Origin: Kineococcus aurantiacus | Lineage (GTDB): Bacteria; Actinomycetota; Actinomycetes; Actinomycetales; Kineococcaceae | Assembly: GCF_013409345.1 (NCBI RefSeq) | Contig: NZ_JACCBB010000001.1 | Location: 1,302,001 to 1,366,000, forward strand | Direction of reading: 5' to 3' | Length of the DNA stretch: 64,000 nucleotides | Shown here: one piece after another, positions 7,130 to 16,629 of the stretch | Position numbering within the stretch: the stretch's first letter is position 1 | Layout of the letters: every line of letters starts with the position of its first letter | Program-made: the position numbers and the translations under genes | Notes under the pieces: model-generated | Told to the model about the DNA's origin: nothing | The model's database searches: none | Seen by the model: only the letters and a program-made list of their open reading frames with translations

Positions 7130-8022
7130 GCCTGGGGACCGCCGACCGCGACGACGTCCTGGCCCTGGCCGCGGCGGCCTCGGCGGCCGACGCCGCGACC
7201 GCCCTGTCCGAGGACGCCGTGCTGCGGCTCACCTCCGGCGACGACGTCCGGCACGTCCTGCGCCGCGACGGCGACGTCCTGGCCGGGTACGCCCAGCTCG
7301 CCCCGGCGGGCGGGGGGTTCGAGGGTGAGCTGCTCGTCGACCCCGCCCACCGGCGCCGCGGTCACGGGGCCGCGCTGGCCGCGCGCGTCGAGGAGCTCGC
7401 GGCGGGCCGGCCCGTGCGGCTGTGGTCGCACGGCGACACCGACGGCGCGCGGGCCCTGGCCGGGCGCCGCGGCTGGCGGCGGGTGCGCGAGCTGCTGCGG
7501 CTGGAACGGCCCGCCGAGGGCCTGGCCGACCTGCCGGTCCCGGACCTGCCCGCCGGGGTGGGGGTGCGTCCCTTCGTGCCCGGCGCCGACGACGAGGCGT
7601 GGGTCGCGCTGAACGCCGCGGCGTTCGCCACCCACCCCGAGCAGGGCCGGTGGACGGTCGCGGACCTGCGGGCCCGCCTGGCCGAGCCGTGGTTCGACCC
7701 GGCCCTGCTGCTGCTGTCGCACGAGGGCCCGGACCTGACGGGGTTCTGCTGGATGAAGGCCGAGGCCGGCCAGGGCGAGCTGTACGTCCTGGGGGTCGCG
7801 CCGGGGCGGGCCGGGGCCGGTCTGGGGCGGGCGCTGCTCGTGCGCGGCCTGCGGGCGGTGGCCCCCTCCGTGCGGGCCGTCGACCTGTACGTCGACGGCG
7901 ACAACGTCCCGGCGGTGCGGCTGTACCACCGGCTGGGGTTCGAGCGCGCCGCGGTGGACGTGCAGTACGCCTGGCCCGGCGACGACGCGGGGCACGACGC
8001 GGGGCACGGCGCGGGCGCCTGA
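7126..8022 (+). CDS. mshD: Mycothiol synthase MshD (two GNAT domains)
   Basis: MshD acetylates 1-Cys-GlcN-Ins in the last step of mycothiol synthesis. The 298-residue protein has two tandem GNAT folds. The N-terminal acetyl-CoA loop is [14 protein letters not shown] and the C-terminal one is [15 protein letters not shown], followed by [20 protein letters not shown], the strand-helix ending typical of active GNATs. The GTG start at 7126 overlaps the glnR stop by four bases, which implies translational coupling. A short [12 protein letters not shown] repeat ends the protein. The pairing with glnR is a conserved actinobacterial arrangement and supports the specific name over a generic acetyltransferase. 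Confidence 0.9.
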   Translation: MSLGTADRDDVLALAAAASAADAATALSEDAVLRLTSGDDVRHVLRRDGDVLAGYAQLAPAGGGFEGELLVDPAHRRRGHGAALAARVEELAAGRPVRLWSHGDTDGARALAGRRGWRRVRELLRLERPAEGLADLPVPDLPAGVGVRPFVPGADDEAWVALNAAAFATHPEQGRWTVADLRARLAEPWFDPALLLLSHEGPDLTGFCWMKAEAGQGELYVLGVAPGRAGAGLGRALLVRGLRAVAPSVRAVDLYVDGDNVPAVRLYHRLGFERAAVDVQYAWPGDDAGHDAGHGAGA

Positions 8023-8034
8023 GCCCGGCCGAGG

Positions 8035-8056
8035 GTTCACCCGGTGTTCGGCGGCA
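8035..8056 (+). promoter_or_regulatory. Partial PHO box upstream of ppk1
   Basis: GTTCACCCGGT is followed exactly 11 bases later by GTTCGGCGGCA. The first unit matches the PhoP direct-repeat consensus (GTTCACC) and the second only its first half. It lies 53 bases before the ppk1 start. Confidence 0.45.
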
Positions 8057-8108
8057 GCGGCCCGGCTGCGCCTGCGGCCCCCCGCGGCCCGGTGGCAGAC
8101 TGATCGCC

Positions 8109-10250
8109 ATGACGGCAACGACCCCCCTCCCCGCGGTGGCACCGGTCGAGGAGACCGTCGACCTGCCCGAGGACCGCTTCGCCGACCGGGAGGTCTCCTG
8201 GCTGGCGTTCAACGAGCGCGTCCTGCAGATGGCCGAGGACCCCGAGGTCAAGCTCCTGGAGCGCGCCCGCTTCCTGTCGATCTTCGCGAACAACCTCGAC
8301 GAGTTCTTCATGGTCCGCGTGGCCGGCCTCAAGCGGCGCATCGCGACCGGCCTGGCCGTCACCGCGGCCAGCGGGCTGGAGCCGCGCGAGGTCCTCGACG
8401 CCATCGCCGTGCGCGCCCACGAGCTGACCGAGCGGCACGCGAACGTGTTCCTGGAGAACGTCCGCCCGGCGCTGGCCGGGGCCGGCATCACCATCGTGCG
8501 CTGGGACGAGCTGAGCCAGAGCGAGCAGGTGCGCCTGCACGGGTTCTTCCGCGACCAGGTGTTCCCGGTGCTGACGCCGCTGGCCGTGGACCCGGCCCAC
8601 CCGTTCCCGTACATCTCCGGCCTGTCGCTGAACCTGGCCGTCGTCGTGCGCAACCCCACGACCGACAAGGAGCACTTCGCCCGCGTCAAGGTGCCGCCGC
8701 TGCTGCCGCGGTTCGTCACGGTCGAGGCCGACGGCGACGGGGCGCGGTTCGTCCCCCTCGAGGACGTCATCGCGGTGCACCTGGACCAGCTCTTCCCGGG
8801 CATGGAGATCGTCCAGCACCACACGTTCCGCGTCACCCGCAACGAGGACCTCGAGGTCGAGGAGGACGACGCCGAGAACCTGCTGCAGGCGCTGGAGAAG
8901 GAGCTGCTGCGCCGCCGCTTCGGCCCGGCCGTGCGCCTGGAGGTCGCCTCCGACATCGCCCCGGAGGTCCGCGAGCTGCTGGTGCGCGAGCTCGGCGTCC
9001 ACGACCAGGAGGTCTACGAGCTGCCCGAGCCGCTGGACCTGCGCGGCCTGGGCGACATCGCCGACCTGGACCGCCCGGAGCTGAAGTTCCCCAAGTTCGT
9101 CGCCCGCACCCACCGCGACCTGACCGACGGCGCCGAGACGGCCAAGCCCTCGGACGTGTTCGCGGCGATCCGCAACCGCGACGTCCTGCTGCACCACCCC
9201 TACGACTCGTTCTCCACGAGCGTGCAGGCCTTCCTGGAGCAGGCCGCGGCGGACCCGAAGGTCCTGGCCATCAAGCAGACGCTGTACCGCACCTCCGGCG
9301 ACTCCCCCATCGTCGACGCCCTCATCGACGCCGCCGAGGCCGGCAAGCAGGTCCTGGCCCTGGTGGAGATCAAGGCGCGCTTCGACGAGCAGGCCAACAT
9401 CACGTGGGCGCGCAAGCTGGAGCAGGCCGGCGTGCACGTCGTCTACGGCCTGGTGGGGCTGAAGACGCACGCGAAGCTGAGCCTGGTGGTGCGGCAGGAG
9501 TCCGGCGGGCTGCGCCGGTACTGCCACGTCGGGACGGGCAACTACAACCCCAAGACCGCGCGCCTGTACGAGGACATGGGGCTGCTGACCGACGACCCGC
9601 AGGTCGGGGAGGACCTCACCCGGCTGTTCAACCAGCTGTCGGGCTACGCCCCCAAGACGGCGTACAAGCGCCTGCTGGTGGCCCCGCGCTCGCTGCGCAC
9701 GGGGCTCATCGACCGGATCGACCGGGAGGTCGACAACGCCCGGCAGGGCCAGCCGGCCGGGGTGAAGATCAAGGTGAACTCGATCGTCGACGAGGCCGTC
9801 ATCGACGCCCTCTACCGCGCCTCGAACGCCGGGGTCCCCGTCGACGTCGTGGTGCGCGGCATCTGCGCCCTGAAGCCGGGGGTCCCGGGGCTGAGCGAGA
9901 ACATCCGGGTCCGCAGCATCCTGGGGCGCTTCCTGGAGCACAGCCGGCTGTTCTGGTTCGCCTCCGGCGGCGACCCGGTCGTCATGATCGGCAGCGCCGA
10001 CATGATGCACCGCAACCTGGACCGCCGCGTCGAGGCCGTCGTGCGGCTGACCGACCCCCGCCACGTCCGGGAGGTCTCGACGCTGCTGGACGACTGCATG
10101 GCCGACACGACGAGCTCGTTCCACCTCGGGGCGGACGGCACGTGGACGCGCCACCACGTGGGCGCGGACGGCGAGCCGCTGCTGGACCTGCAGGAGCACA
10201 TCATCGCGACCCGCCCGGGACGCCGCCCGACCGCGCGCCGTCGCCGGTGA
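8109..10250 (+). CDS. ppk1: Polyphosphate kinase 1
   Basis: PPK1 reversibly builds inorganic polyphosphate from ATP. The 713-residue product is full length. The N-terminal domain begins [20 protein letters not shown] and contains [19 protein letters not shown]. The first catalytic domain has [13 protein letters not shown] with the autophosphorylated-type His, then [19 protein letters not shown]. The second domain carries [15 protein letters not shown]. These are the phospholipase-D-like HKD-type motifs of the family. ATG 8109 is clear; the longer open frame upstream is a shadow of mshD. A possible -10 variant (CAGACT) ends 7 bases before the ATG. The next gene overlaps by 4 bases, and the pst operon follows. 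Confidence 0.95.
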   Translation: MTATTPLPAVAPVEETVDLPEDRFADREVSWLAFNERVLQMAEDPEVKLLERARFLSIFANNLDEFFMVRVAGLKRRIATGLAVTAASGLEPREVLDAIAVRAHELTERHANVFLENVRPALAGAGITIVRWDELSQSEQVRLHGFFRDQVFPVLTPLAVDPAHPFPYISGLSLNLAVVVRNPTTDKEHFARVKVPPLLPRFVTVEADGDGARFVPLEDVIAVHLDQLFPGMEIVQHHTFRVTRNEDLEVEEDDAENLLQALEKELLRRRFGPAVRLEVASDIAPEVRELLVRELGVHDQEVYELPEPLDLRGLGDIADLDRPELKFPKFVARTHRDLTDGAETAKPSDVFAAIRNRDVLLHHPYDSFSTSVQAFLEQAAADPKVLAIKQTLYRTSGDSPIVDALIDAAEAGKQVLALVEIKARFDEQANITWARKLEQAGVHVVYGLVGLKTHAKLSLVVRQESGGLRRYCHVGTGNYNPKTARLYEDMGLLTDDPQVGEDLTRLFNQLSGYAPKTAYKRLLVAPRSLRTGLIDRIDREVDNARQGQPAGVKIKVNSIVDEAVIDALYRASNAGVPVDVVVRGICALKPGVPGLSENIRVRSILGRFLEHSRLFWFASGGDPVVMIGSADMMHRNLDRRVEAVVRLTDPRHVREVSTLLDDCMADTTSSFHLGADGTWTRHHVGADGEPLLDLQEHIIATRPGRRPTARRRR

Positions 10251-11230
10251 CCAAGCCGGCCCACCGGTCCTCGTCCCGCGCGCGGGTGGACGTCGAGGCC
10301 GCCGGGTGCGTCGTCGTGCGCGCCGGCGGCTCCGGCCCCGAGGTGCTGCTGGTCCACCGGCCCCGCACCGCCACCCGCGCGGCGGACTGGTCCTGGCCCA
10401 AGGGCAAGCTCGACCGGGTCGAGGGGGTGGTCGAGCACCCCGCGGTGGCGGCCGTGCGGGAGACGGCCGAGGAGACGGGCGTGCGCGTCCACCTCGGCGT
10501 CCCGCTGCCCGAGCAGCGGTACGAGGTGGACGGCGGCCTGCGCAAGCGGGTGCGGTACTGGCTGGCCCGGCCCGCCGGGGCGGCCGACCCGGACGTGTTC
10601 GACCCGGCCGACCCCGACGAGATCGCCGAGTCGGGCTGGTTCAGCCCCCGGGAGGCCGCGCAGCGGCTGACGCACGCCGCGGACGTGGAGCTCCTGCACG
10701 CCGCCCTCCCCGACGGCGAGCTGCCGACCCCGACGTGGACGCTGGTGGTGCTGCGGCACGCCCGGGCCGTCAAGCGCAGCGACTGGGCCGACGGGGAGGC
10801 CGTGCGCCCGCTGCTGGAGTCCGGCCACGCCCAGTCCCGCGACCTGGCCCCCCTGCTGGCCTGCTTCGACGTGCACGCGCTGCTGACCTCCCCGTGGGCC
10901 CGGTGCGTGCAGACGGTGCTGCCCGCGGCGGAGCTGACGGGGCTGCCGGTGGAGGAGGAACCGGCCCTGACCGAGGCCGCCTTCCGCGCCGACCCGGCCG
11001 CAGCCGCGGGGGTGGTGAGCGGTCTGCTCGACGCCGGGCGGGCCGTGGTCGTGTGCTCGCACGGGCCGGTCCTGCCGACCCTGCAGGCGGTCGTGTCGGC
11101 CCGGGCCCGCGACCGCGCCCAGGCGCACGCGCTGGGGGCGAAGCTGGAGAAGGCGGCCGTCGTGGTGGCCCACCTGAGCGGCAGCGGCGCGCAGGCCACC
11201 GTCGTCGCCGTGGAGCGGCACTCCTTCTGA
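10247..11230 (+). CDS. MutT1-like Nudix hydrolase fused to histidine phosphatase
   Basis: The 327-residue protein joins a Nudix domain (about 10-155) to a histidine-phosphatase domain (about 160-327), the layout of mycobacterial MutT1, which hydrolyses 8-oxo-(d)GTP and diadenosine polyphosphates. The Nudix box shows PKGKLD and RETAEETGV, keeping the catalytic RExxEExG core. However, the segment between them is about 4 residues longer than in MutT1 ([11 protein letters not shown] follows LDRVE), so the metal-binding loop is unusual. The phosphatase domain has LRHARA in place of RHG and a later SHGPVLP. The GTG start overlaps the ppk1 stop (GTGA). Linkage to ppk1 may mean a role in polyphosphate or nucleotide turnover. 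Confidence 0.88.
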   Translation: MTKPAHRSSSRARVDVEAAGCVVVRAGGSGPEVLLVHRPRTATRAADWSWPKGKLDRVEGVVEHPAVAAVRETAEETGVRVHLGVPLPEQRYEVDGGLRKRVRYWLARPAGAADPDVFDPADPDEIAESGWFSPREAAQRLTHAADVELLHAALPDGELPTPTWTLVVLRHARAVKRSDWADGEAVRPLLESGHAQSRDLAPLLACFDVHALLTSPWARCVQTVLPAAELTGLPVEEEPALTEAAFRADPAAAAGVVSGLLDAGRAVVVCSHGPVLPTLQAVVSARARDRAQAHALGAKLEKAAVVVAHLSGSGAQATVVAVERHSF

Positions 11231-11334
11231 CCTCACCCGGACGCCCAGGCTTCGTCACTCAGCGTGCACACTGTCACCCGTTCACCTGCTCGTCGACGCT
11301 CGTCCGCCGACCCGGCACGCAACCGTAGGTAGTC

Positions 11335-11389
11335 GTTCACGCCTCGTTCACCCGCGGCGAGCGAACACGTCACTCACGCTCCCTACCTT
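11335..11389 (+). promoter_or_regulatory. PHO box and promoter of the pst operon
   Basis: Two 11-base direct repeats, GTTCACGCCTC (11335-11345) and GTTCACCCGCG (11346-11356), match the Streptomyces PhoP-binding PHO box (GTTCACC units spaced 11). A TANNNT -10 box (TACCTT) follows at 11384-11389, placing the PHO box just upstream of the -35 position, the expected place for an activator. A further isolated GTTCACC occurs at 11280. The transcript would begin near 11396, giving a leader of about 53 bases. The rest of the 11231-11448 gap shows nothing else recognisable. Confidence 0.82.
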
Positions 11390-11448
11390 CGAGCCGTCGG
11401 AACCCGCGCCGGCGCCCCCCTGCGCCCGCCGAGCGAAAGGCTCTCCCC

Positions 11449-12567
11449 TTGAACCGCACGATCATCCGTCGCGCCGCCCTGCCGGCCGCCCTGGCCCTCT
11501 CCCTCGGCCTCGCTGCGTGCAGTGGCTCCAACGAGACGAGCACCGGTAGCGGCTCGAGCGACTCCGCCTCCTCGTCGGCCGCGTCGCTGAGCGGTTCCCT
11601 CAACGGCGCGGGCGCCAGCACCCAGACCGTCGCGCAGCAGACCTGGGCCGCCGGGTTCCAGGGCACCAACCCCGACGTGCAGCTGAACTACGACCCCGTC
11701 GGTTCCGGCGGCGGCCGCGAGCAGTTCCTCTCCGGCGGCGTCCCCTTCGCGGGCTCGGACGCCTACCTCAAGGACGAGGAGCTGACCCAGGCGCAGGAGA
11801 CCTGCCAGGGCGGCAACGCCATCGACATCCCGGTCTACGTCTCCCCCATCGCCGTCGCGTTCAACCTCGAGGGCGTCAAGACGCTCAACCTGTCGCCCGA
11901 CACCGTCGCCGGCATCTTCCTGGGCAACATCAAGACCTGGAACGACCCGGCCATCGCCGCCGACAACCCGGGCGTGACGCTGCCGGCCACCGCCGTGACC
12001 CCGGTGCACCGCTCCGACGACTCCGGCACCACCCAGAACTTCACCGACTACCTGCACACGGCCGCCCCGACCGTGTGGACCGCCGAGGCGGCGCAGAAGT
12101 GGCCCGTCGAGGGCGGCGAGGCCGCCCAGGGCACCTCCGGCGTGGTCCAGGCCATCAAGGGCGGCAACGGCACCATCGGCTACGCCGACGAGTCCCAGGT
12201 CGCCCCCGAGGGCCTGGGCATCGTCTCGGTCAAGGTCGGCGACGCCTTCGTCGGCCCGACCGCCGAGGCCGCCGCGGCCGTCGTCGACGCCTCCCCCGAG
12301 GTCGAGGGCCGCCCCGACGGCGACATCGCCATCAAGATCGACCGCGCCACGACCGCGGCCGGGGCGTACCCCGTCGTCCTGGTGTCCTACGACATCGTGT
12401 GCTCCAAGTACGAGGACGCCGCCACCGCCGAGCTGGTCAAGGCCTACATGACCTACGTGACCAGCGAGGAGGGCCAGGAGGCCGCGGCCAAGGCCGCCGG
12501 TTCCGCGCCGATCTCCGAGAAGCTGCGCACCCAGATCACCGCCTCCCTGGAGAAGATCTCCAGCTGA
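11449..12567 (+). CDS. pstS: Phosphate ABC transporter substrate-binding lipoprotein PstS
   Basis: This 372-residue lipoprotein binds phosphate outside the membrane for the Pst importer. The signal peptide is followed by a lipobox LAAC with Cys24 as the lipid anchor, then a Ser/Gly/Thr-rich tether. Phosphate-pocket features of the family are visible: GAGAST early (NGAGASTQTV), the PVGSGGGREQF loop, and RSDDSGTTQNF. The start is TTG 11449 with GAAAGG about 9 bases upstream; it is the only start that gives a complete signal peptide. A 19-bp hairpin follows the stop and separates it from pstC. Expression is probably induced under phosphate limitation through the PHO box upstream. Confidence 0.93.
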   Translation: MNRTIIRRAALPAALALSLGLAACSGSNETSTGSGSSDSASSSAASLSGSLNGAGASTQTVAQQTWAAGFQGTNPDVQLNYDPVGSGGGREQFLSGGVPFAGSDAYLKDEELTQAQETCQGGNAIDIPVYVSPIAVAFNLEGVKTLNLSPDTVAGIFLGNIKTWNDPAIAADNPGVTLPATAVTPVHRSDDSGTTQNFTDYLHTAAPTVWTAEAAQKWPVEGGEAAQGTSGVVQAIKGGNGTIGYADESQVAPEGLGIVSVKVGDAFVGPTAEAAAAVVDASPEVEGRPDGDIAIKIDRATTAAGAYPVVLVSYDIVCSKYEDAATAELVKAYMTYVTSEEGQEAAAKAAGSAPISEKLRTQITASLEKISS

Positions 12568-12574
12568 TCGGGCC

Positions 12575-12616
12575 GAGCGGCGGTGGCAGGTGGGTCACCA
12601 CCTGCCACCGCCGCTC
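12575..12616 (+). terminator. Strong intercistronic hairpin between pstS and pstC
   Basis: A perfect 19-bp stem (12575-12593 with 12598-12616) closes a GTCA tetraloop directly after the pstS stop. It has no U-tract and lies inside the operon, so it more likely acts as a partial terminator or 3' end stabiliser, letting the binding protein be made in excess over the permease. Confidence 0.7.
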
Positions 12617-12678
12617 CCGTTCCTCCCCGGGCCGGCCCGGGGCACCATCACTGGACACACGATTTTCGGAGGACCCGG

Positions 12679-13632
12679 GTGAGCAGTCGCACCCCCAGTC
12701 CCGCCGCCGAGGAGCGCGCCGTCATCGAGCGCGGCGCCAACCGGGCCGGGGACAAGATCTTCAGCGGCACCGCGACGGGGGCGGGCGTGGTCATCCTCCT
12801 CGTCCTGGCCGGTGTCGCGGCCTTCCTCGTCGGGCAGGCCGTCCCCGCCCTCACGGCCGACAAGGCCGAGGTCGGTGACGGCGAGGGCCTCGTCGCCTAC
12901 GTCTGGCCGCTGCTGTTCGGCACGATCCTCGCCGCGGTCATCGCGCTCGTCGTCGCGACGCCCATCGCGGTCGGCATCGCCCTGTTCATCTCGCACTTCG
13001 CCCCGCGCCGGCTCGCGCAGGGCCTGGGCTACCTCGTCGACCTGCTCGCCGCGGTGCCCAGCGTCGTCTACGGCATCTGGGGCATCGTCGTCCTGTCCAA
13101 GGCGATGGCCCCCATCTACGGCTGGCTGGCCGACAACCTCGGCTTCATCCCCCTCTTCGCCGGCCCCGCCTCCGCGACGGGCCGCACCATCTTCACCGCC
13201 GGGCTGGTGCTGGCGGTCATGGTGCTCCCCATCGTCACGGCCATCGGCCGCGACGTCTTCCTGCAGACGCCGCGCCTGCACGAGGAGGCCGCGCTGGCCC
13301 TGGGCGCCACGCGCTGGGAGATGATCAAGTACTCGGTCATCCCGTACGGCCGCTCGGGCGTCGTCAGCGCCGCCATGCTGGGCCTGGGCCGCGCGCTGGG
13401 TGAGACGATGGCCGTGGCCCTGGTGCTGTCGGTCTCCAACGTCGTCACCTTCAACCTCATCAGCGCGACGAACCCGTCGACGATCGCGGCCAACATCGCG
13501 CTGAACTTCGCCGAGGCCTCCGGGGTCGACGTCAACGTCCTCATCGCCAGCGGCCTGGCCCTGTTCGTCATCACCTTCGCGGTGAACTTCGTCGCCCGCC
13601 TGATCGTCTCGCGCTCGGGAGCCAAGGCATGA
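12679..13632 (+). CDS. pstC: Phosphate ABC transporter permease PstC
   Basis: The 317-residue inner-membrane permease has six predicted helices with the long periplasmic segment between the first two that is normal for PstC. The EAA-type loop that contacts the ATPase is EEAALALGATRWEMIKYSVI, followed by LGLGRALGETMAVALVL. GTG 12679 is chosen because GGAGGA lies 5 bases upstream; the frame is open further back but through the intercistronic region. Its stop overlaps the pstA ATG (ATGA), so the two permease subunits are translationally coupled. Confidence 0.93.
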   Translation: MSSRTPSPAAEERAVIERGANRAGDKIFSGTATGAGVVILLVLAGVAAFLVGQAVPALTADKAEVGDGEGLVAYVWPLLFGTILAAVIALVVATPIAVGIALFISHFAPRRLAQGLGYLVDLLAAVPSVVYGIWGIVVLSKAMAPIYGWLADNLGFIPLFAGPASATGRTIFTAGLVLAVMVLPIVTAIGRDVFLQTPRLHEEAALALGATRWEMIKYSVIPYGRSGVVSAAMLGLGRALGETMAVALVLSVSNVVTFNLISATNPSTIAANIALNFAEASGVDVNVLIASGLALFVITFAVNFVARLIVSRSGAKA

Positions 13633-14711
13633 CCACCACCACGAACGGCGCGGCCGGCGACCTCGCCGCCGCCATCGACCAGCCGCTGAGCCAGCGCAAG
13701 CTCCCCCGCTGGGCCCCGTGGGGTTCCCTCGCCGTGGCCGTCGTCCTCTCCCTGGCGGTGCTGCTGCCCGGCGGGACGTCCAAGGGCGCCGTCGCCGTGC
13801 TCGCGGCGCTGCTGCACCTGGTGGTCATCGGGGTCGCCTCCGGCGTGCGCGAGGGCAGCCGCAAGGCCAAGGACCGCCTCGTCACCGCCCTGGTGACGAT
13901 CGCCTTCCTCGTCGCGATGGTCCCCCTCGTCTCCGTGGTGTGGACCGTCGTCGACAACGGCCGGCACCGCCTGGACGCCGACTTCTTCACGATGTCGATG
14001 TTCCGCATCGTCGGTGAGGGCGGCGGGGCGCTGCACGCCATCTGGGGCACGATCATCATCACGCTCATCGCGACGGTGATCTCGGTCCCCATCGGCCTCA
14101 TGACCGCCGTCTACCTCGTCGAGTACGGCGCGGGCTCGCGGCTGGCGCGCGCCATCACGTTCCTCGTCGACGTCATGACGGGCATCCCCTCGATCGTCGC
14201 CGGCCTGGCCGTCGCCGCGCTCTTCGCGCTCGTCTCCGGGCCCGGGACGAAGCTGGGGATCATGGGCGCCATCGCCCTGGCGATCCTCATGGTCCCCACG
14301 GTCGTGCGCTCGACCGAGGAGATGCTCAAGCTCGTCCCGAACGACCTGCGCGAGGCGGCCTACGCCCTCGGCGTGCCCAAGTGGCGCACGGTCGTCAAGG
14401 TCGTGCTGCGCACGAGCGTGTCGGGCATCGCGACCGGCATCACGCTGGCCGTGGCCCGCGTCGCCGGGGAGACCGCCCCGCTGCTGATCACCGTGGGGAT
14501 CACCACGGGGTCGAACTTCAACCCCTTCGAGGGCCGGATGGCGACCCTGCCGGTGTACGCCTTCTACCAGTACACCCAGCCCGGCGTGCCGGCCGCGGCC
14601 GGCACCGAGCGCGCCTGGACCGCCGCCCTGGTCCTCATCGCCCTGGTGATGCTGCTGAACCTCGTCGCGCGGCTCATCTCGCGCTTCTTCGCCCCCAAGA
14701 CCGGCCGCTGA
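13629..14711 (+). CDS. pstA: Phosphate ABC transporter permease PstA
   Basis: This 360-residue partner permease of PstC starts with ATG inside the pstC stop. It has an extended N-terminus with two extra hydrophobic segments (about residues 30-85) before the usual first helix, then the six-helix core. The coupling loop is REAAYALGVPKWRTVVKVVL, with VARVAGETAPLLITVG after it, matching PstA. The C-terminus carries NLVARLISRFF. pstB begins 27 bases downstream behind a good ribosome site. Confidence 0.93.
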   Translation: MTTTTNGAAGDLAAAIDQPLSQRKLPRWAPWGSLAVAVVLSLAVLLPGGTSKGAVAVLAALLHLVVIGVASGVREGSRKAKDRLVTALVTIAFLVAMVPLVSVVWTVVDNGRHRLDADFFTMSMFRIVGEGGGALHAIWGTIIITLIATVISVPIGLMTAVYLVEYGAGSRLARAITFLVDVMTGIPSIVAGLAVAALFALVSGPGTKLGIMGAIALAILMVPTVVRSTEEMLKLVPNDLREAAYALGVPKWRTVVKVVLRTSVSGIATGITLAVARVAGETAPLLITVGITTGSNFNPFEGRMATLPVYAFYQYTQPGVPAAAGTERAWTAALVLIALVMLLNLVARLISRFFAPKTGR

Positions 14712-14738
14712 CCGTCTCAGACCAGTAAGGAGGCCGTC

Positions 14739-15518
14739 ATGGCCAAGATGATCGACGTGAGCGATCTGAACATCTACTACGGGGACTTCCTCGCGGTGGC
14801 GGACGTCAACGTGACGATCGAGCCGCGGGCCGTCACCGCGCTCATCGGCCCGTCCGGCTGCGGCAAGTCGACGTTCCTGCGCACGCTCAACCGCATGCAC
14901 GAGGTCATCCCCGGCGCCCGCGTCGAGGGCAAGGTCGTCATGGACGGCCAGGACCTCTACGACAAGGACGTCGACCCGGTGTCGGTGCGCCAGCACATCG
15001 GCATGGTGTTCCAGCGCCCGAACCCGTTCCCGACGATGTCGATCTACGAGAACGTCGCGGCCGGGGTGCGGCTGAACGCCAAGCGCATGCGCAAGAGCGA
15101 CCTCGACGACCTCGTGGAGAGCTCGCTGCGCGGGGCGAACCTGTGGAACGAGGTCAAGGACCGCCTCGACAAGCCGGGCCTGGGCCTGTCCGGTGGGCAG
15201 CAGCAGCGCCTGTGCATCGCCCGCGCCATCGCGATCCGCCCCTCGGTCCTGCTGATGGACGAGCCGTGCTCGGCGCTGGACCCGATCTCCACGCTCGCCA
15301 TCGAGGACCTCATCGGCGAGCTCAAGAGCGACTACACGATCGTCATCGTGACGCACAACATGCAGCAGGCCGCGCGCGTGTCGGACAAGACCGGGTTCTT
15401 CAACCTGGCCGGCGTCGGCAAGCCCGGCCACCTGGTCGAGATCGACGACACCTCGACGATCTTCAGCAACCCGTCGCAGAAGGCCACCGAGGACTACATC
15501 TCGGGCCGCTTCGGCTGA
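14739..15518 (+). CDS. pstB: Phosphate ABC transporter ATP-binding protein PstB
   Basis: This is the 259-residue cytoplasmic ATPase of the Pst importer. Walker A is GPSGCGKST, the Q-loop is [13 protein letters not shown], the ABC signature is LSGGQQQR, Walker B is [14 protein letters not shown], and the H-loop is [16 protein letters not shown]. All catalytic residues are present. AAGGAGG sits 8 bases before ATG 14739. It is the last gene of the operon; a 15-bp hairpin terminator follows. No phoU gene is adjacent, although the DUF47 protein at 16630 is a PhoU-like relative serving Pit. Confidence 0.95.
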   Translation: MAKMIDVSDLNIYYGDFLAVADVNVTIEPRAVTALIGPSGCGKSTFLRTLNRMHEVIPGARVEGKVVMDGQDLYDKDVDPVSVRQHIGMVFQRPNPFPTMSIYENVAAGVRLNAKRMRKSDLDDLVESSLRGANLWNEVKDRLDKPGLGLSGGQQQRLCIARAIAIRPSVLLMDEPCSALDPISTLAIEDLIGELKSDYTIVIVTHNMQQAARVSDKTGFFNLAGVGKPGHLVEIDDTSTIFSNPSQKATEDYISGRFG

Positions 15519-15539
15519 GCCGCGCCCCGCACCGGCTCC

Positions 15540-15574
15540 GGGGAGCCCCCTCCCGCCCGGGGAGGGGGCTCCCC
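15540..15574. terminator. Bidirectional terminator after pstB and pit
   Basis: A perfect 15-bp stem, GGGGAGCCCCCTCCC pairing with GGGAGGGGGCTCCCC across a 5-base loop, lies between the converging pstB and pit genes. Confidence 0.8.
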
Positions 15575-15622
15575 TTCGTCGTCCCCCCGCCGGCCCCGAC
15601 CGGTCCCGGCCGGGGGTGGGCC

Positions 15623-16624
15623 TCACACCCCCGGGACGGCCAGGGACAGCAGCAGGTACCCCGCGGCCCCCAGCGCGGCGGCCGCGACCGGGGTGAGCAC
15701 CCAGGCCGCGACCACCGTGCGGACCACGCGCCAGCGGACGGCGGAGCGGCGCCGGGTGGCCGCGGCCCCGATGACCGCCGAGGAGACCACCTGGGTGGTG
15801 GACACGGGCGCGTTGAGCACCAGCGCCGCCACGTACAGGACCGCGGAGGAGACCGTCTCGGCCGCGAAGCCGCGGGCCGGGTCGAGCTGGGCGACCCGGC
15901 GGCCGAGGGTCCGGATGATCCGCCAGCCCCCGCAGTAGGTGCCCGCGCCCATCGCGAGCGCGGCGAGCACCGTGACCCACCAGGGGATGCCCCGGCCGGT
16001 GTGGAACCCGCCGGCCACCAGGACCAGGACGATGACGCCCATGGTCTTCTGGGCGTCCTGGAGGCCGTGGCCCAGCGCCATGGCGGCGGCCGAGACGGTC
16101 TGCAGCATCCGCAGGCGGCGCTGGAGGGGGCGGCGGTCGGCGTCGCGGGCGACCCGGTGGACGGCGAGGACGGCCAGGTAGCCGAGCCCGAACCCCAGCA
16201 GCGGGGACAGCACCATGGGGACGAGGACGAAGACGAGGACGGCGTCCCAGTGCATCGCGGCCCCGGCGGTGAAGGCCGCTCCGCACAGCCCGCCGATGAG
16301 GGCCCCGGTGCTGGAGGAGGGCAGGCCGAGCCGCCAGGTGCACAGGTTCCAGCCGATGGCGGCCACGAGGGCGGCCAGGACGACCGTGCCGGCGAGGGGG
16401 CCCGTGCCGACGTCGGCGACGTCGAAGGCGATGAAGGCCGCGACGCCGGTGCCCAGGAAGGCGCCGGCGAGGTTCAGCAGCGCCGCCATGGTCAGCGCGA
16501 CGCGGGGCGTCAGGGCGCGCGTCGAGACCGACGTCGCGATGGCGTTGGCCGCGTCGTGGAACCCGTTGGTGAAGTCGAAGGCCAGGGCCACGACGACGAC
16601 CACGAGGACGAGGGCGAGGTCCAC
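15623..16624 (-). CDS. pit: Inorganic phosphate transporter, PiT family
   Basis: This 333-residue integral membrane protein is the low-affinity, ion-coupled phosphate carrier. The PiT signature is visible twice: near the N-terminus as DFTNGFHDAANAIATSVST, and in the inverted second half as GGWRIIRTLGRRVAQLDP and FAAETVSSAVLY. The central LGLPSSSTGALIGGL and the later NAPVSTTQVVSSAVIG are the paired PSSST/PVSTT elements of the family. It starts with GTG 16624, 5 bases after the stop of the DUF47 gene, and converges on the high-affinity pst operon. Confidence 0.93.
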   Translation of the reverse strand: MDLALVLVVVVVALAFDFTNGFHDAANAIATSVSTRALTPRVALTMAALLNLAGAFLGTGVAAFIAFDVADVGTGPLAGTVVLAALVAAIGWNLCTWRLGLPSSSTGALIGGLCGAAFTAGAAMHWDAVLVFVLVPMVLSPLLGFGLGYLAVLAVHRVARDADRRPLQRRLRMLQTVSAAAMALGHGLQDAQKTMGVIVLVLVAGGFHTGRGIPWWVTVLAALAMGAGTYCGGWRIIRTLGRRVAQLDPARGFAAETVSSAVLYVAALVLNAPVSTTQVVSSAVIGAAATRRRSAVRWRVVRTVVAAWVLTPVAAAALGAAGYLLLSLAVPGV

Positions 16625-16629
16625 CCGGC

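Noticed and set aside
11271-11286. Second PHO box upstream of pstS
   Set aside because: GTCACCC and GTTCACC here are about 8 bases apart, not 11, so only the 11335-11356 pair was accepted.
13116-16343. Minus-strand open frame of over 1000 codons across pstC, pstA and pstB
   Set aside because: It is antisense to three certain genes, with a His/Asp/Gly-rich shadow composition and no domain.
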